Translations under genes and position numbers: made by a program
Notes under the pieces: generated by a model
Told to the model about the DNA's origin: nothing
The model's input: the letters and a program-made list of their open reading frames with translations, nothing else
The model's database searches: none
Shown here: positions 13,238 to 24,600 of the stretch, one piece after another
Position numbering within the stretch: the stretch's first letter is position 1
Layout: each line of letters begins with the position of its first letter
Source of the DNA: Hymenolepis diminuta
Taxonomy: Eukaryota > Platyhelminthes > Cestoda > Cyclophyllidea > Hymenolepididae
Assembly (NCBI GenBank): GCA_900708905.1
Contig: CAADRB010000028.1
Location: 1,222,978-1,286,977 of the forward strand
Direction of reading: 5' to 3'
Length of the DNA: 64,000 nt

Positions 13238-13642
13238 ATAGGCACTGAATACAGATATACATGTCCTCACGATTCGGCGTTATGGTCTAGAGAATCTCAT
13301 GCAAAGAAAGCAGAACTTGTTCTTAAATTTCTAGATAGTCTATTTCAAAATCAAGCCTATGAGGCGAGTAGAAACGTGTGGATACTATCTCCACTTATAA
13401 AACCTTTTAACTATCCCGAAGATGATTTGTGGGAAAATTTCCATTCTTTCAGAAAGACTATTTTAAATGCCAATTACATCTTAACTGGCTGCTTGGAATT
13501 ATAAAAGGAATCTCAACGCATATTGGATAAAGCAATTGGTCAGAAAGCTGTTCTCATTACTGGAGATCAAAATTTGTCACAAAGAGCAAACAATGTAGGC
13601 TTGAAAGTTCACAGCATCATCAATGAATTTCTCGACGACCTT
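13238..13642 (+). pseudogene. Broken PIN-like domain, copy 2
   Basis: One frame runs from about 13238 to past 13642 and is interrupted by a single in-frame TAA at about 13502. Upstream of the stop it reads KKAELVLKFLDSLFQ, EASRNVWILSPL and NANYILTGCLEL. Downstream it reads KAVLITGDQNLSQRANN and then GLKVHSIINEFLDDL. The hydrophobic strand followed by T-G-D-x-x-L is like the last acidic motif of PIN nuclease domains (SMG5/SMG6/SWT1-like). The copy at 8.41-8.77 kb on the other strand matches it over about 110 residues. With no start, no flanking splice sites that I trust, and a stop in the middle, I call it a pseudogene. The stop could be a base error, and then it would be an exon of an unseen gene. 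Confidence 0.55.
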
Positions 13643-14864
13643 CGTCGTCCTTTGGCCGTTTTTATTCTCTCTATTCCAATAAGCCCAATTAATGGCCCTC
13701 CTCTCTTCCCCGATGAAACGCCTCCCTGAGCCAAAAAACTTCTTTTGTCACTAAATGTCCATTTCTATAGTAAACTTTAAATTTCTTTGTCTCTTTCGAT
13801 TATGAAATCCATACGTTTCCACAATCAACTTTTCATATGCTGCTTTCATTATCTGATCATTTTCTTCAAATTAAATAAATAGATAAATTTAGTTGATTTC
13901 ATAATCTAAACTTATGTAATAGAATTAGCTCTAAATTTAAAGATGTGAAAATCTTTACATCAGTTATTTAAGGCTGTTTTATCAAAATATACGCTTTTTA
14001 TGCAAAATAAATCAACCTTTATTGGGTTTATTAGAATGAAATTTAATTTTTTAAAATTTAATTTAATTCACTTTTGAAGCCTATTACCGTCATTTTCCAC
14101 TCCAAGGCATCGATGGTACACCGTTTGAACTCCAGATCGACACTGACTCTAATATCACTATCGCCTACCCCGCCCCCCTCTCTCCCCGCATCTAATGCTT
14201 CTCGCGGTAGGGTGCAATTCTACGGATCAATGCGATGAGAGTCTACGTTCCAGAAGAAGACGGTCTTTAAGAGTTGATTCTCCCGGGATTCAGCACTAAC
14301 TTGCCATCTCCGGACTCACTAAGGGTGCGACATAATTTACGGCGACAGATTCACATTTGAAAGGTTCCGATGTTATTCTACTCTCTCCGATAACAAGCAG
14401 ATCAGTTATCTCTCTCTTCAATGAACTTGTGGTGTACCAGAGAGTTCCGTTAACCACCCGAGTACACAGTCCGAGTGTACATTTCGCCATGTTTTGCTCT
14501 GATTGATCGATTAATCACCTAAAGACGTCTTTTTTGCCTTCTTAGGACTAGAACAACTTTGTCCCTACAAAATACGATCCAACCACAGACAATTTAGACC
14601 AAGAGGTTTTAATTTGTTGAATTGAGAAAGACATCATGCTTTGAATAATTTTGATGTTATTAATTTTTGTGCTTTATACTTTGCAAATCTCTCACGCTCA
14701 AACAGCCCGAGATCCTCCGATGTAGTGCAACGACGCGAAAGAAACGATCAAGTTATTTTCCCCTTTTACTGCCAGAACTCGACGGCGTTCCTCTCCTCAC
14801 CCGGTTATCACATGACATAGACGGACATGTGCTCAAATCGACGAATAGGTGGGCTACATATAGG

Positions 14865-15005
14865 AAAATAATTGTTTCCCCAAAAATAAATCTTGCATGC
14901 AAGATTCCTTGTTCGAACGAATTTATTTACATTACGGTTATAGATAGCATATACTGTAAGTCGACTAATCGGTGTGAAAACGTGCGTCATGTTTTTGACG
15001 TCATA
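14865..15005 (-). repeat. Dispersed repeat A, partial copy
   Basis: The reverse complement carries the repeat-A landmarks ATGACGCACGTTTT, then AATGTAAATAAATTCG, then AAGGAATCTT and a GGGGAAA end. It lies about 1 kb from, and inverted to, the copy at 15960-16290. Confidence 0.65.
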
Positions 15006-15959
15006 TACATATGCTTTGATATCTCTATTTCTATTTCAGTAAGGAATAATGATATTAGAAACAAAATAGCCCTCAAGGGATCTAATGAATAAAATTGGTT
15101 CAGAGTAAATGCAAAATGCATTTTAGTGATTATGACTGCAGAGCATGCACATATTTGATAGTTTTACTATGCTATACTATATGTAATAGTATAATACGAG
15201 ATCGCGGATATGGATATTAGAAAATAAAGCAATGCTATAAGAAAACTAATTTGACAATTGATTCAATAACGTCGACCAGTGTAGAACTATGAAGATGTAT
15301 TTCATTTATGATGTGACGAAATTGGGTAAGTGGCGTGTTGGAATTAAGATAACATCTAACGGTTTGCAGCTAACAAATTACAACAGCAATAACAGTCACC
15401 AGATCGTAGCTGTTTGAGTAAGAGCCAACAACAATTGTTAAACAGAACACCAAGAGTTGATTAGACTAAAATGTATTCAGGGAAGCCACAACGAGTATTG
15501 AAGAGAGTGAGAGAGGGGAGGGGAGAGTGCTGAAGAAGAGAGAAGGTGAGCAGGAGGCGTAAGAGCCGGTAGCTGATATGCGTGCGTTGTCATTGCGCGG
15601 AAAACAAAGATAGCTTTGTATGGGTCACTTGAATAAGGACGAGTGAGAACATGAGCACGGATGTGCTTTTAAGGTGATGCGAGGCCGTTGTAGAAAAAGG
15701 GGGGAAAATTGATGTGCGCGTTTAGACATGGCAGATAGGAATTTTGCGTCATAGGGACATAAGAGATGTCACTCCAACATCGTGGGCGAAAAACCGAAAT
15801 ATTGTCATAGGGAATGCGAATAAAAGCAATAGTGGAAATGCATAGAGAGTTATCCTTCAGATGATTCAGATGATCACAAAATCCAAATAAGCAAATTCCA
15901 ACTGTCAAGTTTAATTATTTATTCAGTAATTGTAATTAAAGCCTTTAAAATGACCATTT

Positions 15960-16290
15960 CTTCTCTTTGTGTCATGATCTGTTCTTCCCTTGGGATACCA
16001 AAACAGAGTCTTAGATTTCCTAAGAAATTGCACTAATTATAAATACAACCCGACAGTACAAAACGACCCAAAATGCCATGTCAAAAACATGACGCACGTT
16101 TTTGTACCGATAAGTTGATTTAAGATGTGTGTCATTTGCAATCGTAATTTAAATTAATTCATTCAAATAACATGAAATTAAAAGAGGCGGCAATTAAAAG
16201 GATGAAAAATAAAGAATCTTCCATGCAGTAGTTATTTTTTGGGGAAAGTGTTACTTTCTCATACGTAGCAGCCTTTTTATTATTTTTTTT
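15960..16290 (+). repeat. Dispersed repeat A, long copy
   Basis: In order: GAGTCTTAGATTTCCTAAG, AACCCGACAGTACAAAACG, ATGACGCACGTTTTTGTACC, ATTCATTCAAATAACATG, AAAGAATCTT and TTTCTCATACGTAG. The same order is found at 24850-25140 (+) and 55690-55960 (-). At about 270-330 bp with no coding capacity, it looks like a short non-autonomous element. I see no clear terminal inverted repeats and no clear tRNA boxes. Confidence 0.7.
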
Positions 16291-17337
16291 CCTCATATAT
16301 CCGGAGTAATTGATTGTCACCGATCAATCAATGCACTTTTCGACAATGTTTATGGTAAAATGCAAGATTAAAGAACTTGGGGTCAATAAATTGCCATTTA
16401 CGCAGATATAAGAAATAGCAAACTATAACTTTATCCAATCTTAGAGTTGGGATCTTAGCCTAAATTGTACTTACAGGGCCAAAATAATGACCCATCCCAA
16501 CATAAGAAATGTATTAAATTCTAGTGATCTTCTTTCACTTCAGATAATATTTGTGTGAATATCCCGTATATGTTTGTCTGAAGAGCGCAATAAAAATTTT
16601 GAAAAAGTCAAATTTTAATAAGCAATAACTTAATACTATAAAATAAAAATTAAGACAATAAAAAGGCTTATTTAATTGCATTTGGAATTCGATTATTATT
16701 ATTATTATGTGAATACTTTTAAATTATATTGTGTCATTAAGCAGAGTATTCCTTCATAACATATTACCCAGGCCTAAAGTGATATAATTAAAATAAAAAC
16801 ATACATCTGTGACACCAAAATTTAATAAATTGTGGTCCTATTTGTGCATTTTAAGACATTTATCTGTGTTTTAATCGACGGTTAGAGAGGCGCGCGATAT
16901 TCATTTACACCTTTTTAATTTTCTTGGTGTCTGTTGTCTGATTTTTTATTTAGGTAGCTTTTTAAAGTACATTTTACTATGGTCTCCTTTCAAAATTATA
17001 TTAATAGTGAAAAGTATCTAATTTTATACTAAGAGTTTATGATTAAATGGTTTTTTATTTTTTTTGCAATGGCTATTAAGGTTGGAGGTGTATTCCGTCG
17101 GTTTAAAGATTTTGCGAGCTTTTGTAACATAATACTGATTCATATTTATGCACAGAATCTGTCTAAAGGATCATCATATATTGAGTAAACTCTGCTTTGT
17201 TTATTAGTATATGCTTAGTTTATTTTCTGATTAGTTCGTTTGACTAAAAATCATAGTTTGAATATTGTTCTTATCATTGAGTAGAATTAAATTATGCGAC
17301 TTGATGTATAATCATTTTTTATTTATCAGTCCAACGA

Positions 17338-17799
17338 ATGTCAACGCCAGCGCAACGGCGATTGTTGCGGGATTTGAAGCGTCTGCAGAATGATCCTCCT
17401 CCAGGTATTTGCGGTTCGCCAACGGACAATGTGATGGTTTGGAATGCTGTTATCTTCGGACCAGAAGATACTGCTTTTGAAGATGGGACATTTAAGCTGA
17501 AACTTGAATTCTCTGAAGAGTATCCTAACAAAGCTCCTCGGGTTGTTTTTGTCTCCAAAATGTTTCATCCAAATGTCTATGCCGATGGAAGTATTTGCCT
17601 AGATATTCTCTCAAACGCTTGGAGTCCAACCTACGATGTTCTTGCTATTTTAACTTCTATTCAATCTCTGCTCGATGAACCAAATCCTAACTCTCCTGCT
17701 AATAGTGTGGCAGCTCAGTTGTATGTGGAAAATCGTCGTGAATACGAGAAACGTGTTCGTGCGTGCGTTGAAGATAGTTGGGACGATTCGGATACCTAA
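17338..17799 (+). CDS. UBE2A: RAD6-type ubiquitin-conjugating enzyme E2 (UBE2A/UBE2B)
   Basis: A 153-residue intronless E2 that passes ubiquitin from E1 to substrates with a RING E3 partner (RAD18 for PCNA, BRE1/RNF20 for histone H2B in known animals), acting in the nucleus. It begins [16 protein letters not shown], the usual RAD6 N-terminus. The HPN motif is at residues 77-79 ([16 protein letters not shown]) and the catalytic Cys is Cys87. The family-typical [13 protein letters not shown] follows, and the C-terminus is short and mildly acidic (DSWDDSDT), as in animal forms of about 152 residues. Compared with human UBE2B it lacks one residue before VWNAVIFGP and has [13 protein letters not shown] where most animals have QNRWSPTYDVSSI. 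The ATG is 8 nt after an acceptor-like ATTTATCAG, suggesting trans-splicing or a 5' UTR intron. LIPT1 follows 805 bp downstream on the same strand. Confidence 0.96.
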   Translation: MSTPAQRRLLRDLKRLQNDPPPGICGSPTDNVMVWNAVIFGPEDTAFEDGTFKLKLEFSEEYPNKAPRVVFVSKMFHPNVYADGSICLDILSNAWSPTYDVLAILTSIQSLLDEPNPNSPANSVAAQLYVENRREYEKRVRACVEDSWDDSDT

Positions 17800-18604
17800 C
17801 TGCATCTACCTTCGGCTGGTTTTCCAGAACACAAAAAAGCAGAAGCGAAAGTGGTCTATTAATCCCCTGTATATACCTCTTTTCTCCCCAAATTTTCCTT
17901 TGTTTTCGGAGGTGAGCCTAATGTCATCCCACTCTATCTAACTGTTGTTTCTTTCCGTTCTTTCATGGACTCGATTTCTGTAATCGCTCATTTATTTTCA
18001 AGAAACACACACGCACGCCCATACAATACATCCACGAAATTGTATCCAACTCTTGAATTTTTCGGTTGGGGCTCTATTTTGTGAGCACACTGTCATCTTG
18101 GGATCATTTTCGTGTGGCCTTTCCTGAATAGAGTCATTGTTCGAATTTTCACTTTCTTAGTTTATTGGTTTTAGTAGTTTTTTAAAGATTGGTGTATGAT
18201 ACTATATTATATTGATTGCTTGTGTTGTTTGAGCTCCTAGATTGTTGATATTTTTAAAATTTGGTGTTTGAAATTCGTGGATTGGTATAAAGTGGTAACT
18301 TGTACGTTAGATTTCTTAGTAACTACACTGTTTTTAGTTGAGAGATTAGTTGGGGAGTGGTTGGATGGGTTTTCTAGTTAGGTAATGTTTTCATCTAAGG
18401 GGTGGGAGTATAGCAGATTACCTTTTAATGAGGGTCAGGTTTATGTAAATTTCTAGAACCTTTTTCATTGGGTTGCGAAATATGGTGCAGTCTAAGGTCC
18501 TGTACCATACCAGCTGTTTGCATGTGATGCATTTTTACTTCTAGCGTACATATTCTAGAATAGGTTAGTTCTAATTCCGCTATGTTTGTGTTGTGCCTTT
18601 TTAG
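17800..18604 (+). other. UBE2A-like to LIPT1 spacer
   Basis: Contains the 3' UTR of the E2 gene. I find neither AATAAA nor ATTAAA in it. It ends in TTGTGCCTTTTTAG directly abutting the LIPT1 ATG. T-rich and free of recognised repeats. Confidence 0.6.
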
Positions 18605-21600
18605 ATGTTTCTTTCAAAGGTGTGCGTCACTCGTGGTTTTTCTTCACTTGCCACCAAGAAACCAATAAATCGAATTTACTGGTTAGCATCAGGGGATATC
18701 TTTCGTAATCTCGCTTTTGAAGTGTGTTTTTATGACAATCGAGCGCGATATGCGGTTGAAGAGGGATCCCAGTACCGGCCGGCAGATATGCTCTTTTGGA
18801 GGTCAGATCCTTGCGTTGTGATTGGACGAAATCAGAATGTTTGGTTGGAAAGCAGCCCCAGGGAGATTGAAGGTCGCGGTTGGCAATTAGCTAGACGTAT
18901 GTCTGGTGGTGGAGCTGTCTTTCATGATCACGGAAATCTAAATATCAGTTTCCTAGAGGCGAAAAAGCACTTTGATAGACAAAAATGTATGGAGTTTCTA
19001 AGGGACAGCCTGATGAAAAGATGGCCAAAATTGAATATCTTTGTCGGTTCACGGTACGATCTTTGGCTATTACCTGATGATCTCTCATTAGCTGATCTGG
19101 ACCCTTCCAAGGTTTGTGATTCCCACTCTTTCAATAACCTTAAGCGTTTTTTTTCATCTGTCATCCTTTTGAGTACACGCACGTAGTGGATGATCAAGCT
19201 TAACGATTTTGCGATAGATTCTGTTGTTGTTTGCAATCGTCGATGCATAGTTAACTATTTCTCTGCAATTCATTTTTGTATTTTACTATATCTTGGTGCT
19301 TTTTCGATTGAATTTTATTCTTTTAGGACATTCTGATGTGTTGTTGATATTCAATCCGTAAAGTTGTTATAGTTTAATTTAGTTTAGAATGATAACGCTG
19401 AACTAGAATAATTACACACTGTTTAAGTGGATCCATTATGCTATTTTTATTGGCGTATTACGATTTTAAAAAACTTATTTTCGAGTTGAGTTTATATAAT
19501 TTTTTTTCCGGTGTTATAGTCATAACATCCCGAACCAAACTTGAGTTGCTCTACTATTTAGTGTCAATTAAGTGGCGAATCTAGACCGTTTTGTGCAATT
19601 GATTTTCTTATCGATCGATGTAATCTCGGGTGGTTCGTAAGTGTACTTACCCGAAAAGAAATCACTAACTTAAGTTTATTCCTGATTAAGCATTTGTTTT
19701 TGAAAAATCTCACTGTTTAATCATTAATCAAGGACTTGTTTGATTATTCTTATTGAAACTATTTAATGAGTCATGGCTTGCAATCACATACGTGGTCTCT
19801 AAGTTGCGTGATATCGGTTTCTTTCCTTGATATGTTTTATGGCTCTAGAAGTTTCGTATTTAACTGCGGATAAAGTAATCAATTTTCTGAATTTATTTCG
19901 ATCGATCACTTTTTTTGATTTCTTAATAAGTTTATTTGCAATTTAAAGTATGCACTTCAGTACAACCCTAGTCTATTTTTCCCTGTTTATTTATATCGAC
20001 TTTTCTAAACAAAATTTAATTTAAAATGTTCTTACGGTTTTGATATCTATCCTTCAGAGTGTTATTATTTTATATCTTGTAATACCGGACTGTACTTATT
20101 ATACTTTATATGAATTAACTGTGCTATTGTGACTTTAATGAAATTCTATCGGATAATTGTCAATTACACTGTATATGTGCAGGTTCATTCAACGAGAAAA
20201 ATGATTTTTGTTCCTAATTATGTAATTACTTTATAGCCTTCGTAATTATTAAATAGGTTTATTTTGGTGTTGAAGATTAAAGCTGTTATAACATTGATCT
20301 CTATCGGGGGCGACATCGATCGAGAAGATGGAATAAGTCAGGTTACTCATGTCGTCAGATCAGTTTGGAGGTAGCAGACAAGCCACTCCCGGTTTATTAA
20401 TTGGTAAAATAGGTTTATATGCAAAACATTTCTTAGTTGGACGTCAGTCGTATCTCATTGTCGGAGTCTCGGCGTGATAGACACCCGTTTAGGTATCTAT
20501 GTACAAACACAGCGGGACCGACTGTGGACACTGTTGTGAAGATTTTATCACCAGTCAATCATTTCTAATCGCTCGGTGATGATAGACATCTGCTGGCTAT
20601 AGCAAAAGCATTGTAGGTTCAGTTCAATAACAGATATTTGGTACTTTTCCATTGATCGGTTAGATCAAATGGCAGTTTACTTTAAAATCTCAGATATCTT
20701 GGATTCAAACAATAAATTTCTGATGATCCATCTAACGTATGTGTAATTGCAATGATGAAAAATTGATAATTTTAATCAATAGTTCCATTAAATCTAACAA
20801 AATCACTCAGAATAAGCTTGAAAGTTATCAAGGCTGTCGGTACTGGGCCTAATTCAGATGTTCAGCTGTGTGCCACTGATTTTGTTTGCGTTTGAGGTAT
20901 GCCCAATCGTCATTGTCAAACGATGGTTAAATTGCTCAAGTTTCTTACTCTATAGAATCATCCTAAAACGATATCAAATGAAAAACTTCTTCCCTTGAGG
21001 CGGGCCCCATTTTTTATGTAAATTCATAATATTGGGCAAGGGTTCACTATCTGACAATGTTATTATTCATTAGATACACGCTCTTTATGTTTGAATTTAA
21101 GTGCAATTTTTTGCAATAGGTCGACTTTCAAAAATCAAATGTCACGGTTTACAAACTATGATGAATTAGTTTCCTTATTAGAGGTAAATCAAGAATAGCA
21201 AGCTCTTTTCAAAGATGCGAGGTGGCAATAAAAAATTACATAGTTTTCACATTCTAACGCATCGGAGAAAGATATTAGTGGAAGTTGCGGCTTTTTCTAA
21301 CAAAAATCTTGTTTGCTTCTTAGCTTGAGTTCTTTCCAAGTTAATGGATGCTGATGATCTTTCTAGTCCGCCAAGACCTTTCAGCTGGAGATAATCTGGG
21401 GCCGATTTAGTTTACAACTTGATCTGAAGTCTGAAATTATTGACCGCTTTCCTGTCGTTTTGAGGGTACTCATTGAAGCTAGTTCACCAGCTTTTTCGAA
21501 TAAATTAGCCTTGGTTTTAATCTCCGTTATTCTGGTCAACTTGCCAAGCCCATTAGGGGAAGTGTTCACAGCGCTAGACTTGGGTAGAGAAAAGGTATCC

Positions 21601-24600
21601 TGGGGCTGCTCTTACTAGAGCTCACATTCTACCACCTTATTGATCAGAGCTAGTCAGGGCGGTTGTTCACCCATGCCACTAGATATGCACCGAGGAGCAT
21701 CGATCTCGTATAGTTTAACAATAAACAATTTCCTAACCGTCAGTGTGTCTTATTAGATTTGAGGCATACAGAATTGCGGCATCTAAAGTCAGTAAAGTGT
21801 ATGTAATAGAAAAATTACATTTAATTGTTCTGGGACAAATTCTGCTGAGACTAGGAAGTGGAATTCATTCGATTAGGGTTCTCTATCACTTTAGGCTGAC
21901 GTTATTAACCACTTTCTCCACATCTTGCCCAGCTCGATCTAATCATGATTCTTTCTAGCTTTTATCGCCGCCTAGCATTTTCAAAATAGCTCATTTGGAA
22001 ACATTCATTGTTTTTCTGCAAGTTCCCGTAAATTTTAGAGTCCACACGTTACGAATAATGGTGCAGTGATTGCGTCGACGTCTATTTGGTTTCTATTTTC
22101 TCTAGATCCCAGAAGGTGCAAAGAAGATATCTGGATCAGCTTCTCGATTCTCCTCAAAGATTGGACTTCATCATTGCACACTTCTCTTTAATACAAGTCT
22201 GACATCACTGGCTTCTGTTCTTCAACCCGCTGTGGTAAGATTTACACTTGTATTTTAAATTTTCGCACCCATGTTTTCATCAGCTCTTTAAGTTTCACCT
22301 TGAAAATTCACTCATCAATCTTTGACGACTTCCTTACTGACACTATCAGTCACGCCTGTTTATGAATTAGTAACTTCACTGTGTGCGGTTTCTATGCTTG
22401 ACGATTTATAAAAAACCACAACTGCAGATTCACATACACTCTAAATGATTCGCTGTCTGGTTATACAATAGCAGTAGCGATAATTGCTTCAGTTGTTGTC
22501 TTACATATCTAGGTGCGACCATAGAAATTCAATAATCGATAATGTGCGATGAATGAAGCTTGCGAATTTCCCTCGAGTGCATTAAAAACATTCCCTTCAG
22601 ATTCCTAACAATTTTTATACCTTAAAATTAGTCTAATTTTGTGTTATTTTTGCTGCCTTTGCTCGTAGCCGGAGATTATGTCGCGAGCCTCAAAGAGCAT
22701 TCAGAGCGAAGTGACAAATATTGCCGTGCCGGAAGAAGAATTGAAATCTACACTCTTTAATGCAGGTTTGGAGTGGCTGAAAATGGGAGCACGGGTATGT
22801 TCATTCCTTTTGAATGATTTAATTTTTGGGTGAATCGAAGTAGCTTTCGTTGGCGATAGAAAGTTCGTAACTCGATAATTGCATTCATATCCTTAAAGTA
22901 TTTCCATGCTTAGCTCTTACCGTCTATAAGCCGAAATCCTGGCTGGAGAAGAAGGATAAACCCAAATTCTCGTTGCTATTAGCGATAACCTATTACGGTT
23001 CAACTTAAATCATATTAGTTCGAATAAACATTTTAAGGAATGTGTGTTATTTTCAGTAATACTGAAAGGAAAATATAAAACATACAAATTTCTCCTCGTA
23101 GAACTTCTTCGGGTTCACTCGAGGTCCTTCGGTTAGTTCTCTTTTCCGTCATGGCGACCTATTTCATATTCAGGAGAGTATTCAGATGATTGATATAGAT
23201 TCGGTCTGCTTCTTCCTGTTAGTAATTCCGTCGGAGGTTTTCCACCAAGTTTTGGACGAACAGCCGTCGGGAAGTTCATGATAACACCTTTCAGCTTTTC
23301 TTCCATTGCCCTCTCCTCTTTTTCGTAGAACCTGTCTTTTTCCTCTCTCTTGGTTCGGGGTTTTCGCTTCATATATCTGGAACAGAATACTGCATTAACT
23401 ATTGATTCTACGAGATCTTCATTCTCTATCTTCTCGACAGCCTTTATCTTCTGTTTAGGTTTCGATTCATTGACTATTATCTGAACTTGTTTAGGATGCT
23501 GCTTCCTCTTCTTCTTTCTGCTCATTCTCATAATATGTACGTGGGGATTCTTCTGTGGATTTTTATTCTGCTTCATGTCCTTCTTCGGGCTGGTTATTGA
23601 TTCTATCACCTGACTTACCGTTGATTCGACCTTTTTTTTTAAATTCTGTTTCGCTCGGTACATCGCTTCCTTACGTCCGCGTTCGCCACACAAATTGCTT
23701 TTGTGAAATTCGTACAGGCAAAATAGTTCAGGGCGTAAGTCATTACAAAGCCAGCATTTAGTTAGAGTTTTACGGAGAGAGGAAACATTTCGACACAGTT
23801 TCGCTAGAAATTTCTTCCCAAGAAAATCGGTTCACAGAATTGTTTTCACCAGATTCCTGTCAATCCAAGCTACTTTAAGACTTGATGCCCAAATTTATGC
23901 ATTCATTAACGTATCCTCTCATGTGATTGTATTACTTGCTTCCATCATTCTGAGATTTCGACAATAGACATCAGTTTGACAAAGTTCTCAAAGACCACTA
24001 CAAAAACAGCAAGCATTTGAAATGATCCTTTGTAAAGACATAAAAAATCACAGAGTTCGAAAACACTATTTATATATTAAGACACATAATATTTTTCTGC
24101 TTTGGTCTGACGGGTGACACAGTATGTAAAGTGTAGATTTGTTGTCATTGCCAGTTCTTTCCCGCGAATGAGTTAATAAAATGTGGATTGTTTAAGTGAG
24201 TAGACAAAAATAATTATAATTCCTAAGTTTACTGGGGCGGAAACTTCCAAGCCCATTAGGGGAAGTGGGCTGAGGGACGATATCTGGCACCTGTACGAGA
24301 AACTTTCTGTTGACTAGAATTAAACGGTGCGGGCAAGAATTAAGGGTACTTAATTTAATCAGTATTCTCTATATTTATATTTTAATTAGCGTGGGAGGTC
24401 TCTATTACTGCGGGATACACGTCGGTGAACTTAGAATAACAATTTCACCACATATGTAACATTTTCCGGTGTTTTCAATCCAGTTTAAATTGTTGCTTTG
24501 CGAAATCGCTTCGTCAAAGTGATATTCTCTCAAATTAAATATTTTTTTTAACATATAATGACTAGATTTTATGTCTTCTTTTACAGTTAGTACACAAAGT

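Larger units (their letters stand above)
13643..17329. other. Intergenic, with two copies of repeat A
   Basis: No gene supported. A 141-codon open frame at 14667-15092 (+) is crossed by a copy of dispersed repeat A and has no family features. A second, fuller copy of repeat A lies at 15960-16290. The part just upstream of the UBE2A-like gene is AT-rich without recognisable sites. Confidence 0.6.

Noticed and set aside
14667..15092. 141-codon plus-strand open frame
   Set aside because: It runs through a copy of repeat A that is non-coding elsewhere, has no family features and no splice context.
14880..16150. Possible single transposon bounded by the inverted repeat-A copies at 14.9 and 16.0 kb
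   Set aside because: The two copies are ends of the same dispersed family found singly elsewhere. The DNA between them has no transposase and no target-site duplication I could find.
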